38,981 bases of DNA from Sphingomonadales bacterium (lineage in GTDB: Bacteria; Pseudomonadota; Alphaproteobacteria; Sphingomonadales; Sphingomonadaceae). Shown piece by piece: positions 15,884 through 26,265 of the stretch; positions within the stretch are counted from its first letter, which is position 1, and every line of letters starts with the position of its first letter. Under the pieces are notes generated by a model that had not been told where the DNA came from, ran no database searches, and saw only the letters and a list, made by a program, of their open reading frames with translations. The DNA is taken from the NCBI GenBank assembly GCA_014763545.1, contig JACXVD010000024.1, positions 1 through 38,981 on the forward strand, written 5' to 3'. Both the position numbers and the translations under genes were made by a program.

Positions 15884-17257
15884 ATGAGTCCGCTTGCCAG
15901 AATGCGCGCCGTCATCGCCGGAATTTCGTCGCAGGACGAGGCCGGGCTGGAGGTCTGGCGCCGCCGCTCGGCAACGCTGGTCGCGGCGTTGCTGGTCGGG
16001 CTCGCAGCTATGGCCATCGCCTGGCTGAGCGATATCGCACAATCGCTGTTCGTGCGGTTTGACCGGGCCAATCCCTATTGGGCGCTGGCCGCCACGCCGG
16101 TGGTGTTCCTCTCGCTGGCATGGGCCACACGCCGCTTTGCCCCCGAAACGCGAGGTTCGGGCATCCCCCAGGTGATCGCCGCGGCCGGCCATCCCGATCA
16201 TCCGGACAGCCGCGCCATGCTCTCGCTCAAGGCGGCGGTGGCCAAAATCCTGCTGACATGCGGGGCATTCCTCGGCGGCGCGTCGGTAGGCCGCGAAGGG
16301 CCCACGGTGCAGGTTGGCGCCGCGATCATGGTGCAGGTCCACCGCGTGCTGCGGGTGCCGATGACTTCGGGAGTGATGATCGCAGGCGGCGCGGCAGGCG
16401 TCTCGGCCGCGTTCAATACCCCGCTCGCCGGGATCAGCTTCGCGATTGAGGAACTCGCGGTCGCTTACGAACAGCGGGTCGCGGTGCTGGTGATGGGCGC
16501 GGTGATGATCGCGGGCCTCACCAGCCAGGGGTTGGCGGGCGATTACATCTATTTCGGACGGATGACCGGCGGGCTGCCGGTCCAGTCGGTGCTGCTGGCA
16601 GCCCCGCTGGCCGGCGTGCTTGGCGGCGTGGCGGGCGGATTGTTCGCCCGGTTGCTGTTGGAACTGCGCGGGCCGGAGGGGCGGTTTCGCGGGGTGCTGG
16701 GCAGGCATCCCTATATCACTGCGCTGGCCTGCGCCGCGATCGTCGCCGGGCTGGGTGTCGCGACCGGGGGGCTGACCTGGGGCACGGGTTACGAACCCAC
16801 GCGCGAGTTGCTGACCGGCGGGGATACCGACATGTGGTTCGGCCCGGCGAAATTCCTTGCCACCGTCGCCACGGCGGCCAGCGGGTTGCCGGGCGGCATT
16901 TTCGCCCCGTCGCTGGCGGTGGGCGCAGGCTTCGGCGAGCTGCTGACCCCGCTGTTCCCGGCCGAACATGCGGGGGTGATCGTGTTGCTGGGAATGGCTG
17001 CCTATTTCGTCGGCGTGGTTCGCGCGCCGCTGACCGCGGTGATCATTATCAGCGAGGCGACCGGCAACACCTCGGCCATCCTCCCGCTGTTCGCCACCGC
17101 GCTGATTGGCGACTGGGCGGCAAGCATGGTGTGCAAGGAACGGCTCTATCACGCACTGTCGCGCGATTTCGTGGTCAACCGGATGGAACGCGAGTCCGCG
17201 ACCGCCGAATCGGTCGCCGAAGCCAATGCCGCGGCGGAGAAATCCTCAGCCCGCTGA
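15884..17257 (+). CDS. ClC-family chloride channel/antiporter
   Basis: Polytopic membrane protein of 457 residues. The chloride-selectivity motifs are GSGIP at 91-95, GREGP at 136-140 (gating glutamate E138) and GGIFAP near 338. E189/E190 in FAIEE match the internal proton glutamate of ClC-ec1, which suggests an H+/Cl- antiporter rather than a passive channel. A tyrosine in RLYHALSRDF near the C-terminus may match the ion-coordinating Y445 of ClC-ec1. I chose the ATG at 15884 with AGGGCAGG upstream; a TTG at 15806 would add 26 non-hydrophobic residues. It converges on the DsrE-like gene. Acid resistance is a known role of bacterial ClC antiporters. Confidence 0.93.
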   Translation: MSPLARMRAVIAGISSQDEAGLEVWRRRSATLVAALLVGLAAMAIAWLSDIAQSLFVRFDRANPYWALAATPVVFLSLAWATRRFAPETRGSGIPQVIAAAGHPDHPDSRAMLSLKAAVAKILLTCGAFLGGASVGREGPTVQVGAAIMVQVHRVLRVPMTSGVMIAGGAAGVSAAFNTPLAGISFAIEELAVAYEQRVAVLVMGAVMIAGLTSQGLAGDYIYFGRMTGGLPVQSVLLAAPLAGVLGGVAGGLFARLLLELRGPEGRFRGVLGRHPYITALACAAIVAGLGVATGGLTWGTGYEPTRELLTGGDTDMWFGPAKFLATVATAASGLPGGIFAPSLAVGAGFGELLTPLFPAEHAGVIVLLGMAAYFVGVVRAPLTAVIIISEATGNTSAILPLFATALIGDWAASMVCKERLYHALSRDFVVNRMERESATAESVAEANAAAEKSSAR

Positions 17258-17274
17258 CCGGTCAGGCGCGCCGC

Positions 17275-17649
17275 CTACCAGGTCAGCACCTTACCGGCAG
17301 AGGCCAGCGCAGGCAGCGCCGCGGCGGGGGTCAGTACCGGGATGTCCGCCGGAATATCCTCGCGCGTCATGCCGTTGAGTTCGAGCGATTGCAGGCAGCC
17401 GAGAATCTGCACCCCGTTGCCGGTGGCCAGGCTCATGAATTCGGCAATGCTCTTGCCGCCGCGCATCGGCACGATCTGCTCCGCCCGGCCCTTCGCCAGC
17501 AATTCGGTCGCCGGGCCGGTGAAGAACATCACCACCTTCATCTCCTCTGCCGCCGCGGTCGCCGCGAGGAAGAAGGCCGACGGGATGCGCTTGGCATTCT
17601 CGGCCCCGGTAATGACAATGATGACGAGGTCGGCGGGGGTCTGGTCCAT
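17275..17649 (-). CDS. DsrE/DsrF-like family protein
   Basis: Small soluble protein of 124 residues with the DsrE-type alternating strand/helix pattern: DLVIIVITG, a helix, KVVMFFTGPATELL, then a segment with one cysteine (ILGCLQSLELNGM). In sulfur-relay members a cysteine carries persulfide; whether this one is active is unknown. AAGGAG sits six bases before the ATG at 17649. It follows ettA on the same strand after 69 bases that contain a strong hairpin, so co-transcription is uncertain. Confidence 0.82.
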   Translation of the reverse strand: MDQTPADLVIIVITGAENAKRIPSAFFLAATAAAEEMKVVMFFTGPATELLAKGRAEQIVPMRGGKSIAEFMSLATGNGVQILGCLQSLELNGMTREDIPADIPVLTPAAALPALASAGKVLTW

Positions 17650-17672
17650 CGGTAGCTCCTTGCCGAGCGCGC

Positions 17673-17700
17673 TCGCCATCCCGGCCTTCGGGGATGGCGA
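17673..17700 (-). terminator. Strong hairpin between ettA and the DsrE-like gene, no T tract
   Basis: TCGCCATCCC (17673-17682) pairs perfectly with GGGATGGCGA (17691-17700) around an eight-base loop. No T run follows on either strand. It may terminate ettA transcripts with a factor, mark a processing site, or affect DsrE expression. Confidence 0.5.
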
Positions 17701-17718
17701 ACGTCGCAACGTTTCAGC

Positions 17719-19392
<1,674 letters not shown>

Positions 19393-19530
19393 CAGTCGTC
19401 CTTCGGATAGCTGGGATGGGGCGGGCAGGCGCCCGGCATGTCGTTGCGCGCCAGATAAGGGTAGCGGCCCGATAGGGCAAGCGCGCACACCTATGTTGCA
19501 CTGCAGCAATTCGCCCTTATAGCTCGCGTT

Positions 19531-20154
19531 GTGGACGAGACTCCGGAAATCCCGCGCGATCCGAACGAGCATACGCTGCTCGAAGACGCTTATGCGATGC
19601 TGACCGGCTGCACGATGCTGGCACTGGGGCTGGTGCTGATGAAGAGCGCGGGCATCGTCACCGCCGGGGTGGCGGGCATTGCCTTGCTGCTGTCGTACCA
19701 TGTGCCGCTGGGTGTGGGGCTGCTGTTCTTCCTGATCAATATTCCCTTCCTGCTGCTGGGCATGCGGGTGCTGGGGCGCGAATTCCTGATCAAGACCACG
19801 CTGGCAATCCTGCTGATCTTCGGCCTGGCGACACTGGCGCGCGCGTCGATGGATATCGCCTGGGTCCATCCCGCCTTTGCCGCGCTGGTGGGCGGGACCT
19901 GCAGCGGGATGGGCGTGCTTGCACTGGTGCGGCACAATACCGGGGTCGGCGGGGTGAACATTATCGCGCTGTGGGCGCAGAAGACGCGCGGGGTGAATAT
20001 CGGGCGGCTGCACATGGTGCTCGACGGGGCGATCCTGCTGGTCGCCGCGACCAGCCTCTCGCTCGCCGCGCTCGCCTGGTCGGCGTTGAGCGTGGTGGCG
20101 ATGAATCTGGTGCTGGTCGCCTATCACAAGCCCGATCGCTATCTCGGCTACTGA
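19531..20154 (+). CDS. YitT-family membrane protein
   Basis: Polytopic protein of 207 residues with about five hydrophobic helices. The pattern GIVTAGVAGIALLLSY near 41-56, then GGTCSGMGVLAL and NTGVGGVNIIAL, is typical of YitT/DUF161 proteins, whose function is mostly unknown. The first possible start is a GTG at 19531 with no clear ribosome site; the next Met is at about residue 23, which would cut into the first conserved part. It diverges from ettA across 138 bases and is followed by the M28 peptidase after 40 bases. Confidence 0.82.
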   Translation: MDETPEIPRDPNEHTLLEDAYAMLTGCTMLALGLVLMKSAGIVTAGVAGIALLLSYHVPLGVGLLFFLINIPFLLLGMRVLGREFLIKTTLAILLIFGLATLARASMDIAWVHPAFAALVGGTCSGMGVLALVRHNTGVGGVNIIALWAQKTRGVNIGRLHMVLDGAILLVAATSLSLAALAWSALSVVAMNLVLVAYHKPDRYLGY

Positions 20155-20194
20155 GTGCTTGGCAGGCGCGCGCTCGCGCCTTAGCACGTGCGGC

Positions 20195-21574
20195 ATGAAA
20201 AAGACTCCGCTCGCGTTGATCGCGCTCGTCGCCGCCGTTCCGGCCCTGTCGCAAACACCCACCGATGCGCTGACCGCGCAGGCTGAGCGGGCAGCCGAAT
20301 CGGATGCCGTCGCGTGGAATTTCGTCGAAGGGCTGACCACCGAAGTCGGCCCGCGCCAGGCCGGTACCGAGGCGGAGGCGCGCGGGCGCGACTGGGCGGT
20401 GAAATGGCTCAAGGCCAACGGCCTCGCCCATGTCACGGTCGAACCCTATATGATGGATACCTGGGTGCGCGGCGCCGAACATGCCGAAGTGACCGCGCCA
20501 TTCCCGCAGAAGATGGCGATTGCCGCGCTCGGCGGCTCGGCCTCTACCGGAGACCAGGGGATCGAGGCCGAAGTGGTCTATTTCCCGACCTATGCCGATC
20601 TCGAAGCTGCCCCGGCGGGCAGCCTTGCTGGCAAGATCGCCTTCATCAGTCACGACATGCGCCGCACGCAGGATGGCTCGGGCTATGGTTTTGCCGGGCC
20701 GGTGCGCTGGACCGGGGCCGGGCTCGCCGCCAGCAAGGGCGCGATCGCCACGGTGATCCGCTCCGTCGGCACGGACAACAACCGCGATCCGCATACCGGC
20801 GGCACCGCCTTCCCCGAAGGGGTGGCGAAGACCCCGGCGGGCGCCTTGTCCAACCCTGATGCCGACCAGCTCGAACGCATTTTCGCGCGCGGCAAGCCGG
20901 TGCGGATGAAGCTGGTGCTGACCCCGCAGGACCTGGGCCAGACCGCCAGCGGCAATGTGGTGAGCGAGGTGGTCGGCCGCGACCCGTCGCTGCCGCCGCT
21001 GCTGCTCGCCTGCCATCTCGACAGCTGGGATCTCGGCACCGGCGCGATCGACAATGCGGCAGGCTGCGGGATCATCGCCGCTGCCGCGCTCAATGTCGCC
21101 AAGGCGGGCCAGCCGCTGCGCACCATCCGGCTGCTGTTCGCCGGGGCGGAGGAAACCGGCCTGTGGGGCAGCAAGGCCTATGCCGCCGCGCACAAGGGCA
21201 CGCCGATCGCGGTGGGGATGGAGAGCGATTTCGGGGCCGACCGCATCTGGCGGCTCGACACCACCTTCTCCAAGACCAATCCCGACCTGCACAAGCGGCT
21301 GGCCTATGCCGTCGCCCGCTTCGGGGTCGAGCCGTCGACCGACGAGGCGCATGGCGGGGCGGACATCAACCTCGCGCGTGAAAGCGGCGCTGCGCTCGTC
21401 GATTTGCAGCAGGACGGGACGCATTATTTCGACCTGCACCACACGCCCGACGACACGCTGGACAAGATCGACCCGGCGGCGCTGCGCCAGAACGTCGCGG
21501 TATGGACCGCGGTGGTCGGCGTGCTCGCCAACGAACCGGGGGAAATCCAGCCACCCGCCGCCGCGGCCGAGTAA
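20195..21574 (+). CDS. M28-family metallopeptidase, exported
   Basis: Exported aminopeptidase-like enzyme of 459 residues with a signal peptide (MKKTPLALIALVAAVPALSQ). A PA-type insert occupies about 120-260. The zinc ligands are H274 and D286 (CHLDSWD...AIDNAAG), E319-E320 (GAEETGLWG, catalytic base plus ligand), D345 (MESDFGAD) and H416 (FDLHHTPDDT). M28 enzymes remove N-terminal residues or act on dipeptides and tails with two zinc ions. I chose the ATG at 20195, where the signal peptide begins. The DUF1453 gene follows after 16 bases and is probably co-transcribed. Confidence 0.92.
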   Translation: MKKTPLALIALVAAVPALSQTPTDALTAQAERAAESDAVAWNFVEGLTTEVGPRQAGTEAEARGRDWAVKWLKANGLAHVTVEPYMMDTWVRGAEHAEVTAPFPQKMAIAALGGSASTGDQGIEAEVVYFPTYADLEAAPAGSLAGKIAFISHDMRRTQDGSGYGFAGPVRWTGAGLAASKGAIATVIRSVGTDNNRDPHTGGTAFPEGVAKTPAGALSNPDADQLERIFARGKPVRMKLVLTPQDLGQTASGNVVSEVVGRDPSLPPLLLACHLDSWDLGTGAIDNAAGCGIIAAAALNVAKAGQPLRTIRLLFAGAEETGLWGSKAYAAAHKGTPIAVGMESDFGADRIWRLDTTFSKTNPDLHKRLAYAVARFGVEPSTDEAHGGADINLARESGAALVDLQQDGTHYFDLHHTPDDTLDKIDPAALRQNVAVWTAVVGVLANEPGEIQPPAAAAE

Positions 21575-21590
21575 ATTGGTCGTCGCGCAA

Positions 21591-22091
21591 ATGCCGCCGC
21601 AGCCGAACAGCTGGTTGCCCATCGCGATCGGCGCGGCGGTGGCGATGGTGGTGCTCTATTTCCGCAGCCGCCGGCTGGTCACGCCGCGCCCGCTGACGCC
21701 GGGGCGCCTTTGGATCGTGCCGGTGCTGATGGCCGCGATCTTCGCCTCGACGCTCTACCAGCATCCGCCTGCCGGACTCGACTGGGTGTGGCTGGTGCTG
21801 GTGCTGGTGGTGGGCGGGGTGCTCGGCTGGCATCGCGGCAAGCTGATCCGCATCTGGCGCGATCCCGAAAGCGGGCAGGTGATGGCGCAGGGCTCCATCC
21901 TGGCGGTGATCTTTCTCGTCGCATTGGTCCTGATCCGCTTCGCACTGCGGGCCGGGCTGGCCTATGAAGGCGCGGCGGTGGACGCGGCGCTGTTCGGCAA
22001 TCTGTTCATCGCCTTCGCCGTCGGGCTGTTTGGCGTGCAGCGCGCCGAAATGGCCCTGCGGGCGAAGCGGCTGGAGGACAGCGCGCGCTAG
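21591..22091 (+). CDS. DUF1453/CcdC-like membrane protein
   Basis: Membrane protein of 166 residues with about five hydrophobic stretches. Conserved-looking features are YFRSRRLVTPRPLTPGRLW near the N-terminus and GKLIRIWRDPESGQVMAQGS in the middle, which resemble the CcdC/DUF1453 family. Function is unknown. Start sites are an ATG at 21591 or a TTG at 21576; neither has a strong ribosome site, consistent with coupling to the M28 gene 16 bases upstream. It converges on the DUF1501 gene, overlapping its end by four bases. Confidence 0.75.
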   Translation: MPPQPNSWLPIAIGAAVAMVVLYFRSRRLVTPRPLTPGRLWIVPVLMAAIFASTLYQHPPAGLDWVWLVLVLVVGGVLGWHRGKLIRIWRDPESGQVMAQGSILAVIFLVALVLIRFALRAGLAYEGAAVDAALFGNLFIAFAVGLFGVQRAEMALRAKRLEDSAR

Positions 22092-23239
22092 ACGCGCAGC
22101 AGCCCTTCGCGCGGTGCAATCTTGCGCTCGGGAAACAGCGTCGCCAGCGTGTGTGCGGGGTCGAGCGCGAAATGTTCCGCAACGGCGCCCGCAATCACAC
22201 TTTCCAGCGCGATGGTCGGGGCCAGGTCGCGATCCTGGTATAGCTGGCTCGCCGCGAGCCCGGGCCAGTCGGCCAACACCCTGCCGCCGCGCACTCTACC
22301 GCCCAGCAACATGGCGGCACTGGCGGTGCCATGATCGGTGCCGCCCGTGCCGTTGACCCGCGCCGTGCGCCCGAATTCGGTCGCGACGATCACCAAGGTG
22401 CGGTTCCAGTCAGCACCCAGCCCGCTGCGCACCGCGCCCAGCAATGCATCGAGCGCGGCGACGGTGCGCCCCAGCTGGCCCGGCTGGTTGGCGTGGCTGT
22501 CCCACCCCTCGCTCTCGACCATCATCACCCGCGCGCCTTTCGGCCCCTGCATCAGCGAAGCCGCCAGCGCGCCGGTCTGCTGCGCATTGCGCAGGTTCTT
22601 GAGCGTGACATTGCCCGCCATGCCGCGCGTTTGCAGCGCCTCCTGCCATAGCGAGGAAAGCTGCGGGTCACCGGCGTAAAGCGCGCTCACCCGGTCGATC
22701 AGTGCGCCATCGGCATCGGGCAGCGCGGAGGGCGCATAGCTCCCGACCGGGCGGGGGCCCTGCAGTGCCTGCGGCACCGTAGTCGACAGCGCCAGCCCGC
22801 GCGTTTCGCCTGTGGGCAACAGCCCGAGCAGCCGATTGAGCCAGCCGTCGCGCCGCTCGTAAGCGCGCAGGCCGCCGGTTTCTAGCAGGTTCTGCCCGTC
22901 GAAATGCGACCGGTCGCGATAGGCGGAGGCAACGCCATGGGCGAACAGCGCCTCGCCCGACTGGGCCATGGCATTCACCTGGCCCAGCGCCGGGTGCAGC
23001 GCGAAAAAGCTGCCGATGCGCGGGGCAGCATCGTAACCCTTGAGCAGCGGTTCGCGCAGCGCGGTCAGGTGCGGGTCGCCTACCGGGGCGAGCAGGGCCA
23101 GCCCGTCCGCTGCGCCCCGTTGGATTACGAACAGCAGCCGCTGGTCCGTCTCCGCCGCGGCGTGGGCGATCACTGGCGAAATCAGCGACGCAGCCCCGAA
23201 GGAGGCGGCACCGACGAGCAGGCTACGGCGCTGGATCAT
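22088..23239 (-). CDS. DUF1501 family protein with Tat-type signal
   Basis: Protein of 383 residues. The N-terminus IQRRSLLVGAASFG with a long hydrophobic part is Tat-like (twin arginine), so export folded is likely. The body has the DUF1501 pattern, distantly related to the alkaline phosphatase/sulfatase fold: ESEGWDSHAN, VIVATEFGRT and GTGGTDHGT. The exact activity is unknown. GGAGGTG five bases before the ATG at 23239 fixes the start; a GTG two codons earlier would overlap the DUF1800 stop. DUF1800 and DUF1501 genes are regularly adjacent in bacteria, and the two-base gap shows an operon. Confidence 0.9.
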   Translation of the reverse strand: MIQRRSLLVGAASFGAASLISPVIAHAAAETDQRLLFVIQRGAADGLALLAPVGDPHLTALREPLLKGYDAAPRIGSFFALHPALGQVNAMAQSGEALFAHGVASAYRDRSHFDGQNLLETGGLRAYERRDGWLNRLLGLLPTGETRGLALSTTVPQALQGPRPVGSYAPSALPDADGALIDRVSALYAGDPQLSSLWQEALQTRGMAGNVTLKNLRNAQQTGALAASLMQGPKGARVMMVESEGWDSHANQPGQLGRTVAALDALLGAVRSGLGADWNRTLVIVATEFGRTARVNGTGGTDHGTASAAMLLGGRVRGGRVLADWPGLAASQLYQDRDLAPTIALESVIAGAVAEHFALDPAHTLATLFPERKIAPREGLLRV

Positions 23240-23241
23240 GT

Positions 23242-24651
23242 TCACCTCCGCATCATTTCGGGCGATGCCAGCAGCAGCGCGGTGGACTGGGTCACGCTTT
23301 CAGCGCGGCGCAATTGCGCCAGCGTGGCCGCGCCCAGGCCGCCGGGAAACAGTTTCTCGGCGAGCGCGGGCACATCTTCTACCTGTGCGCTGCGCGCGAT
23401 GCGCTCACCTGCCTCGACCCGGCGCATCAGCGCATCGGGCGCGGCCCAGGCTTCGGCCTTGTCGGTCCATCCGGCAGGAGAGCCGGGTTTCCAGGTTGGC
23501 TGGCCCAATTGGTCGAGCAGGCCGTTGACCACCGCCGGTGCGGGCAAGGGCGCGCCCAGCGCGCGGAAGCTCGCCACCGCCCATTCCCACGGTTGCAGGA
23601 ACTTCACCGGCCCGGCGACCCACGCCTCGGGCGAGGCGACGAGCGCGCGGTAGACGCTGGGCAGGTCGCCGCCGGTCGAGGCAAAGGCCATCTCCAGCCG
23701 ACCGATCATCGCCGCCGGCGGATCGTCGCCGGCGAAATGCTGCGCCAGCTTGGTCGCAACATGTTTCGCGGTCGCCGGATGGGCGGCCAAATCATCCAGG
23801 ATCGCCAGCGCCTGCTTCGGCCCCGTATCGGGATAGGCCTTGCCCATTACCCGCCGCGTCCCCGGCTCGTGCAGTTCGGGAACATAGCCGCGCCCTTCGC
23901 CCATCGGCTGCAGCGTGCGCATGCGGCGGAAACCGTCGACCGTCCAACCGGTCAACGCACGGGCAAATTCGGTGACGTCTTGCTGGCTGTATCCGCTGCG
24001 TACGCCCAGCGTGTGCAGTTCCATGATCTCCCGGGCGAGATTCTCGTTCAGCCCCGCGCCCGGCTGGCCGCGATTTTCGCGGCGGCGAGTGAAGGGGCTG
24101 TTCGGGCCGATGGATTGTGCCTGATCGAGGAACATCTGCATCGCGGGGTGCAGGGATGCGGCGACCAGCAGGTCGCGAAAATTGCCTAGCACATGCGGGC
24201 GGATCGCGTTGAATTCATGTACCGGGGCAAAGCGCATGGTCTGCAACCGGCCGTAGGAGATGGCGAAATGGTTGGCCCAGAAATGCACCAGCCGTTCGAT
24301 GAAGGGCGTCTCGCTCTCCACCGCCGCAGCCATGCGCGCATGGACCGACGTAACGTAGAATTCGCGCCCCTGCCGATTGAGGTCTTTCTCGCGCTCGGTC
24401 TGGAATGCCTCGGAATTCTTCCCGGGCATGGTCTTGCGGCGTTCGCGCTGCACATCGTCGAGGATCTTGTACTGGACGATCGCCTGGTCAGTCGTGTCGG
24501 TCTGCGCCAGCGCGGCCGGGCGGGGCGCGAAGCGGTCCATCTGCCCCAGCAGCCAGCGCCGCGGGTCGGCCGGTGGCCGATCCTGCGGGCGGGCGCCGCT
24601 GCCGAAGCGGCTCCAGGCGATGGCTGCATCCTGCATGGCGGCACCATGCAT
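23242..24651 (-). CDS. DUF1800 family protein
   Basis: Protein of about 469 residues. It shows DUF1800 features: DAAIAWSRFGSGARP at the N-terminus, ERLVHFWANHFAIS, NENLAREIMELHTLGV, YSQQDVTEFARALTGWT, and HPATAKHVATKLAQHFAGDDPP. The family is of unknown activity and is almost always paired with DUF1501, as here. I place the start at 24651; an ATG at 24636 is also possible, and the frame remains open to 24756. No signal peptide is evident in the short form. The membrane-protein gene on the same strand ends 117 bases upstream. Confidence 0.88.
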   Translation of the reverse strand: MHGAAMQDAAIAWSRFGSGARPQDRPPADPRRWLLGQMDRFAPRPAALAQTDTTDQAIVQYKILDDVQRERRKTMPGKNSEAFQTEREKDLNRQGREFYVTSVHARMAAAVESETPFIERLVHFWANHFAISYGRLQTMRFAPVHEFNAIRPHVLGNFRDLLVAASLHPAMQMFLDQAQSIGPNSPFTRRRENRGQPGAGLNENLAREIMELHTLGVRSGYSQQDVTEFARALTGWTVDGFRRMRTLQPMGEGRGYVPELHEPGTRRVMGKAYPDTGPKQALAILDDLAAHPATAKHVATKLAQHFAGDDPPAAMIGRLEMAFASTGGDLPSVYRALVASPEAWVAGPVKFLQPWEWAVASFRALGAPLPAPAVVNGLLDQLGQPTWKPGSPAGWTDKAEAWAAPDALMRRVEAGERIARSAQVEDVPALAEKLFPGGLGAATLAQLRRAESVTQSTALLLASPEMMRR

Positions 24652-24768
24652 GACAGAGCGCGCCTTGTCAGGCGATGAACGGCGGAGAAACCCGTTATCG
24701 CGGCCCATCGTCGGCGCTGGCAGTACCAGTCGCCACCGCGCCCCGACGCAAGGCAACCAGCCGTCCGG

Positions 24769-25203
24769 TCAGCTTCTGGGCCGGAACGGTTCCATCGGCT
24801 GCACGATATAGCGCGCCCAGACGTAGCGCCACGGCATGAAGATATAGGCCAGCACGATCCCGATGCAGTCCTCGAACAGGCTTTGCATATCCGGGGTCCA
24901 TTTGCCCGCCAGCCACGCACGCAAGGCGATAACCAACAGCCAGACAGTCTTCCAGGTGACCTCGTAGAGCATCAGCGGCAACATCTGGATGGGGTAGCGA
25001 ACCCCGAGCAGGCTCAACAGGGCAAGCGCGCCGAGCATGGATCGCGAAAGGCCTTGCGGCACCGGCACATCGGCCGATGCGAACAGCAGATTATACCAGA
25101 CGAAGTAACCCATGAAACAGGCCATCAACGCAAAGAGCAAGCGGATGCAGTGAATGCGCCAGGGGGCGATAGGCGGGAAGGTGGGATGCGGATCGTTGTG
25201 CAT
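24769..25203 (-). CDS. Unknown small membrane protein
   Basis: Not recognised beyond being an integral membrane protein of 144 residues. Four hydrophobic segments lie at about 20-41, 56-68, 79-98 and 112-125. RYPIQMLPLMLYEVTWKTVW in the middle and MPWRYVWARYIVQP near the C-terminus look conserved in style. GAGGG precedes the ATG at 25203 by 11 bases. It lies on the same strand as, and upstream of, the DUF1800-DUF1501 pair, but the 117-base gap leaves linkage open. Confidence 0.7.
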   Translation of the reverse strand: MHNDPHPTFPPIAPWRIHCIRLLFALMACFMGYFVWYNLLFASADVPVPQGLSRSMLGALALLSLLGVRYPIQMLPLMLYEVTWKTVWLLVIALRAWLAGKWTPDMQSLFEDCIGIVLAYIFMPWRYVWARYIVQPMEPFRPRS

Positions 25204-25473
25204 GGTGAGAACTGCCCTCGATTGCCAGGATGTGGCCGATTGTCCGGAATGGAAGCGCGAGCAGGAGGGATTTCCGGCTCGTGCGCCGGGCTTGCGAAAG
25301 CAGGGCCGCGCCGGTCGGTCTTGCCGGTTTGGAAATCAGCGATGTTTTCTTGCGCGCCATCATCGCGGTTATCGCGCGGGATGTGGCAGGCCCACCAGCC
25401 GAAGCGTTGTGCTACGCCAGCGATGTGACGCGCACCCCGTTTCAGCGGAGAGAGAGTGTAGGGGAGGGGAATT

Positions 25474-25550
<77 letters not shown>

Positions 25551-25884
25551 ACCGGCGCCGAGCCTCTATGCGCTGTGCCCGCGCATGGCAATTCACTTTC
25601 GGTCAATTGCATTTTTCACGAATTGTCCCGTGAAAATGGATTTTCGATCGGGCGATGGCACCGGGACGGCGTCAAAAATTCGCATAACGCTTACTATGGA
25701 GAGCGAATTTGATTGCATTTCGCTAAGCTGATTCGCGTGCGCGCGTGGCGATGTCGCCAGGGCCAATCCGGTTCTGGAATCGTTGCCTGAAGAAGTCGTC
25801 GGCAGTCTGGCGCAGCTGCTCCGAACGATTTCGCCAGCGTGGATTTTCGGAGGGACGACGGGCCGCCGGACTTGCCGCGCCCGA
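25551..25884. other. AT-rich 334-base region without a supported gene
   Basis: This lies between tRNA-Pro and the XRE gene. It is visibly AT-richer than the surroundings from about 25590 to 25730. It holds two hairpin-type inverted repeats: TTTTCACG/CGTGAAAA at 25613-25620 and 25629-25636, and AGCGAA/TTCGCT at 25702-25707 and 25719-25724. ATTGCATTT occurs twice (25606 and 25712 regions) and AACGCTTAC once at 25686-25694. The tRNA promoter must lie in the left part. A short plus-strand frame after 25740 is not convincing as a gene. Confidence 0.5.
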
Positions 25885-26214
25885 TCAGCTCTCTGCGCTC
25901 CCCTCGCCCTTGAACGGCAGCATCACCTCGGCGACCCGATGAATCTGCTCGCGTGTCGCAGGGTCTGCTTTTCTCAGCTTTTCTATGAGTTTGCGCTCGT
26001 CGTGGCTGAGGCTGTCGGCATTGTCTTCGCACGGCAGCAAGTCGCTCGGCTTGACCGACAGGGCATGGGCAATCCGCCGCATATAGTCGATATCAAGGCG
26101 CATCTTGCCCCGTTCCAGATCGGAGATCGTTACCTTGGTTACACCGATCCTGTCGCCGAGCACCTGTTGTGACAGGCCGGCCTCCAGGCGGATTTCCCTG
26201 ATCCTGTTGGGCAT
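25885..26214 (-). CDS. XRE-family helix-turn-helix regulator
   Basis: DNA-binding regulator of 109 residues. The Cro/C1-type helix-turn-helix covers about 1-60 (MPNRIREIRLEAGLSQQVLG, then VTKVTISDLERG, ending ALSVKPSDLLP). A charged helical tail of about 45 residues follows (HDERKLIEKLRKADPATREQ), perhaps for dimerisation. AGGAGGGG nine bases upstream fixes the ATG at 26214; an in-frame GTG at 26223 sits within that site. A short inverted repeat lies just upstream and could be its own operator. The gene stands alone between two tRNA genes, a usual place for integrated elements, but no integrase or att repeat is present. Confidence 0.9.
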   Translation of the reverse strand: MPNRIREIRLEAGLSQQVLGDRIGVTKVTISDLERGKMRLDIDYMRRIAHALSVKPSDLLPCEDNADSLSHDERKLIEKLRKADPATREQIHRVAEVMLPFKGEGSAES

Positions 26215-26233
26215 CTTTTCCACCCCTCCTGAT

Positions 26234-26248
26234 GTGCCAATGAGGCAC
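26234..26248. promoter_or_regulatory. Candidate XRE operator
   Basis: GTGCC-AATGA-GGCAC is a perfect five-base inverted repeat with a five-base spacer, placed next to the ribosome site and 20 bases before the XRE start. That is where an autorepressor would bind. Confidence 0.45.
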
Positions 26249-26265
26249 CAAAGCTAAAGATGGTG

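Noticed and set aside
15839-17152. 437-residue minus-strand frame
   Set aside because: It is antisense to the ClC gene, whose selectivity motifs are intact on the plus strand.
25783-26172. Plus-strand short frame beginning LPEEVVGSLAQLL, which looks protein-like for about 20 residues
   Set aside because: It has no good start or ribosome site, and most of it runs antisense to the XRE gene; at most it is a decayed fragment.
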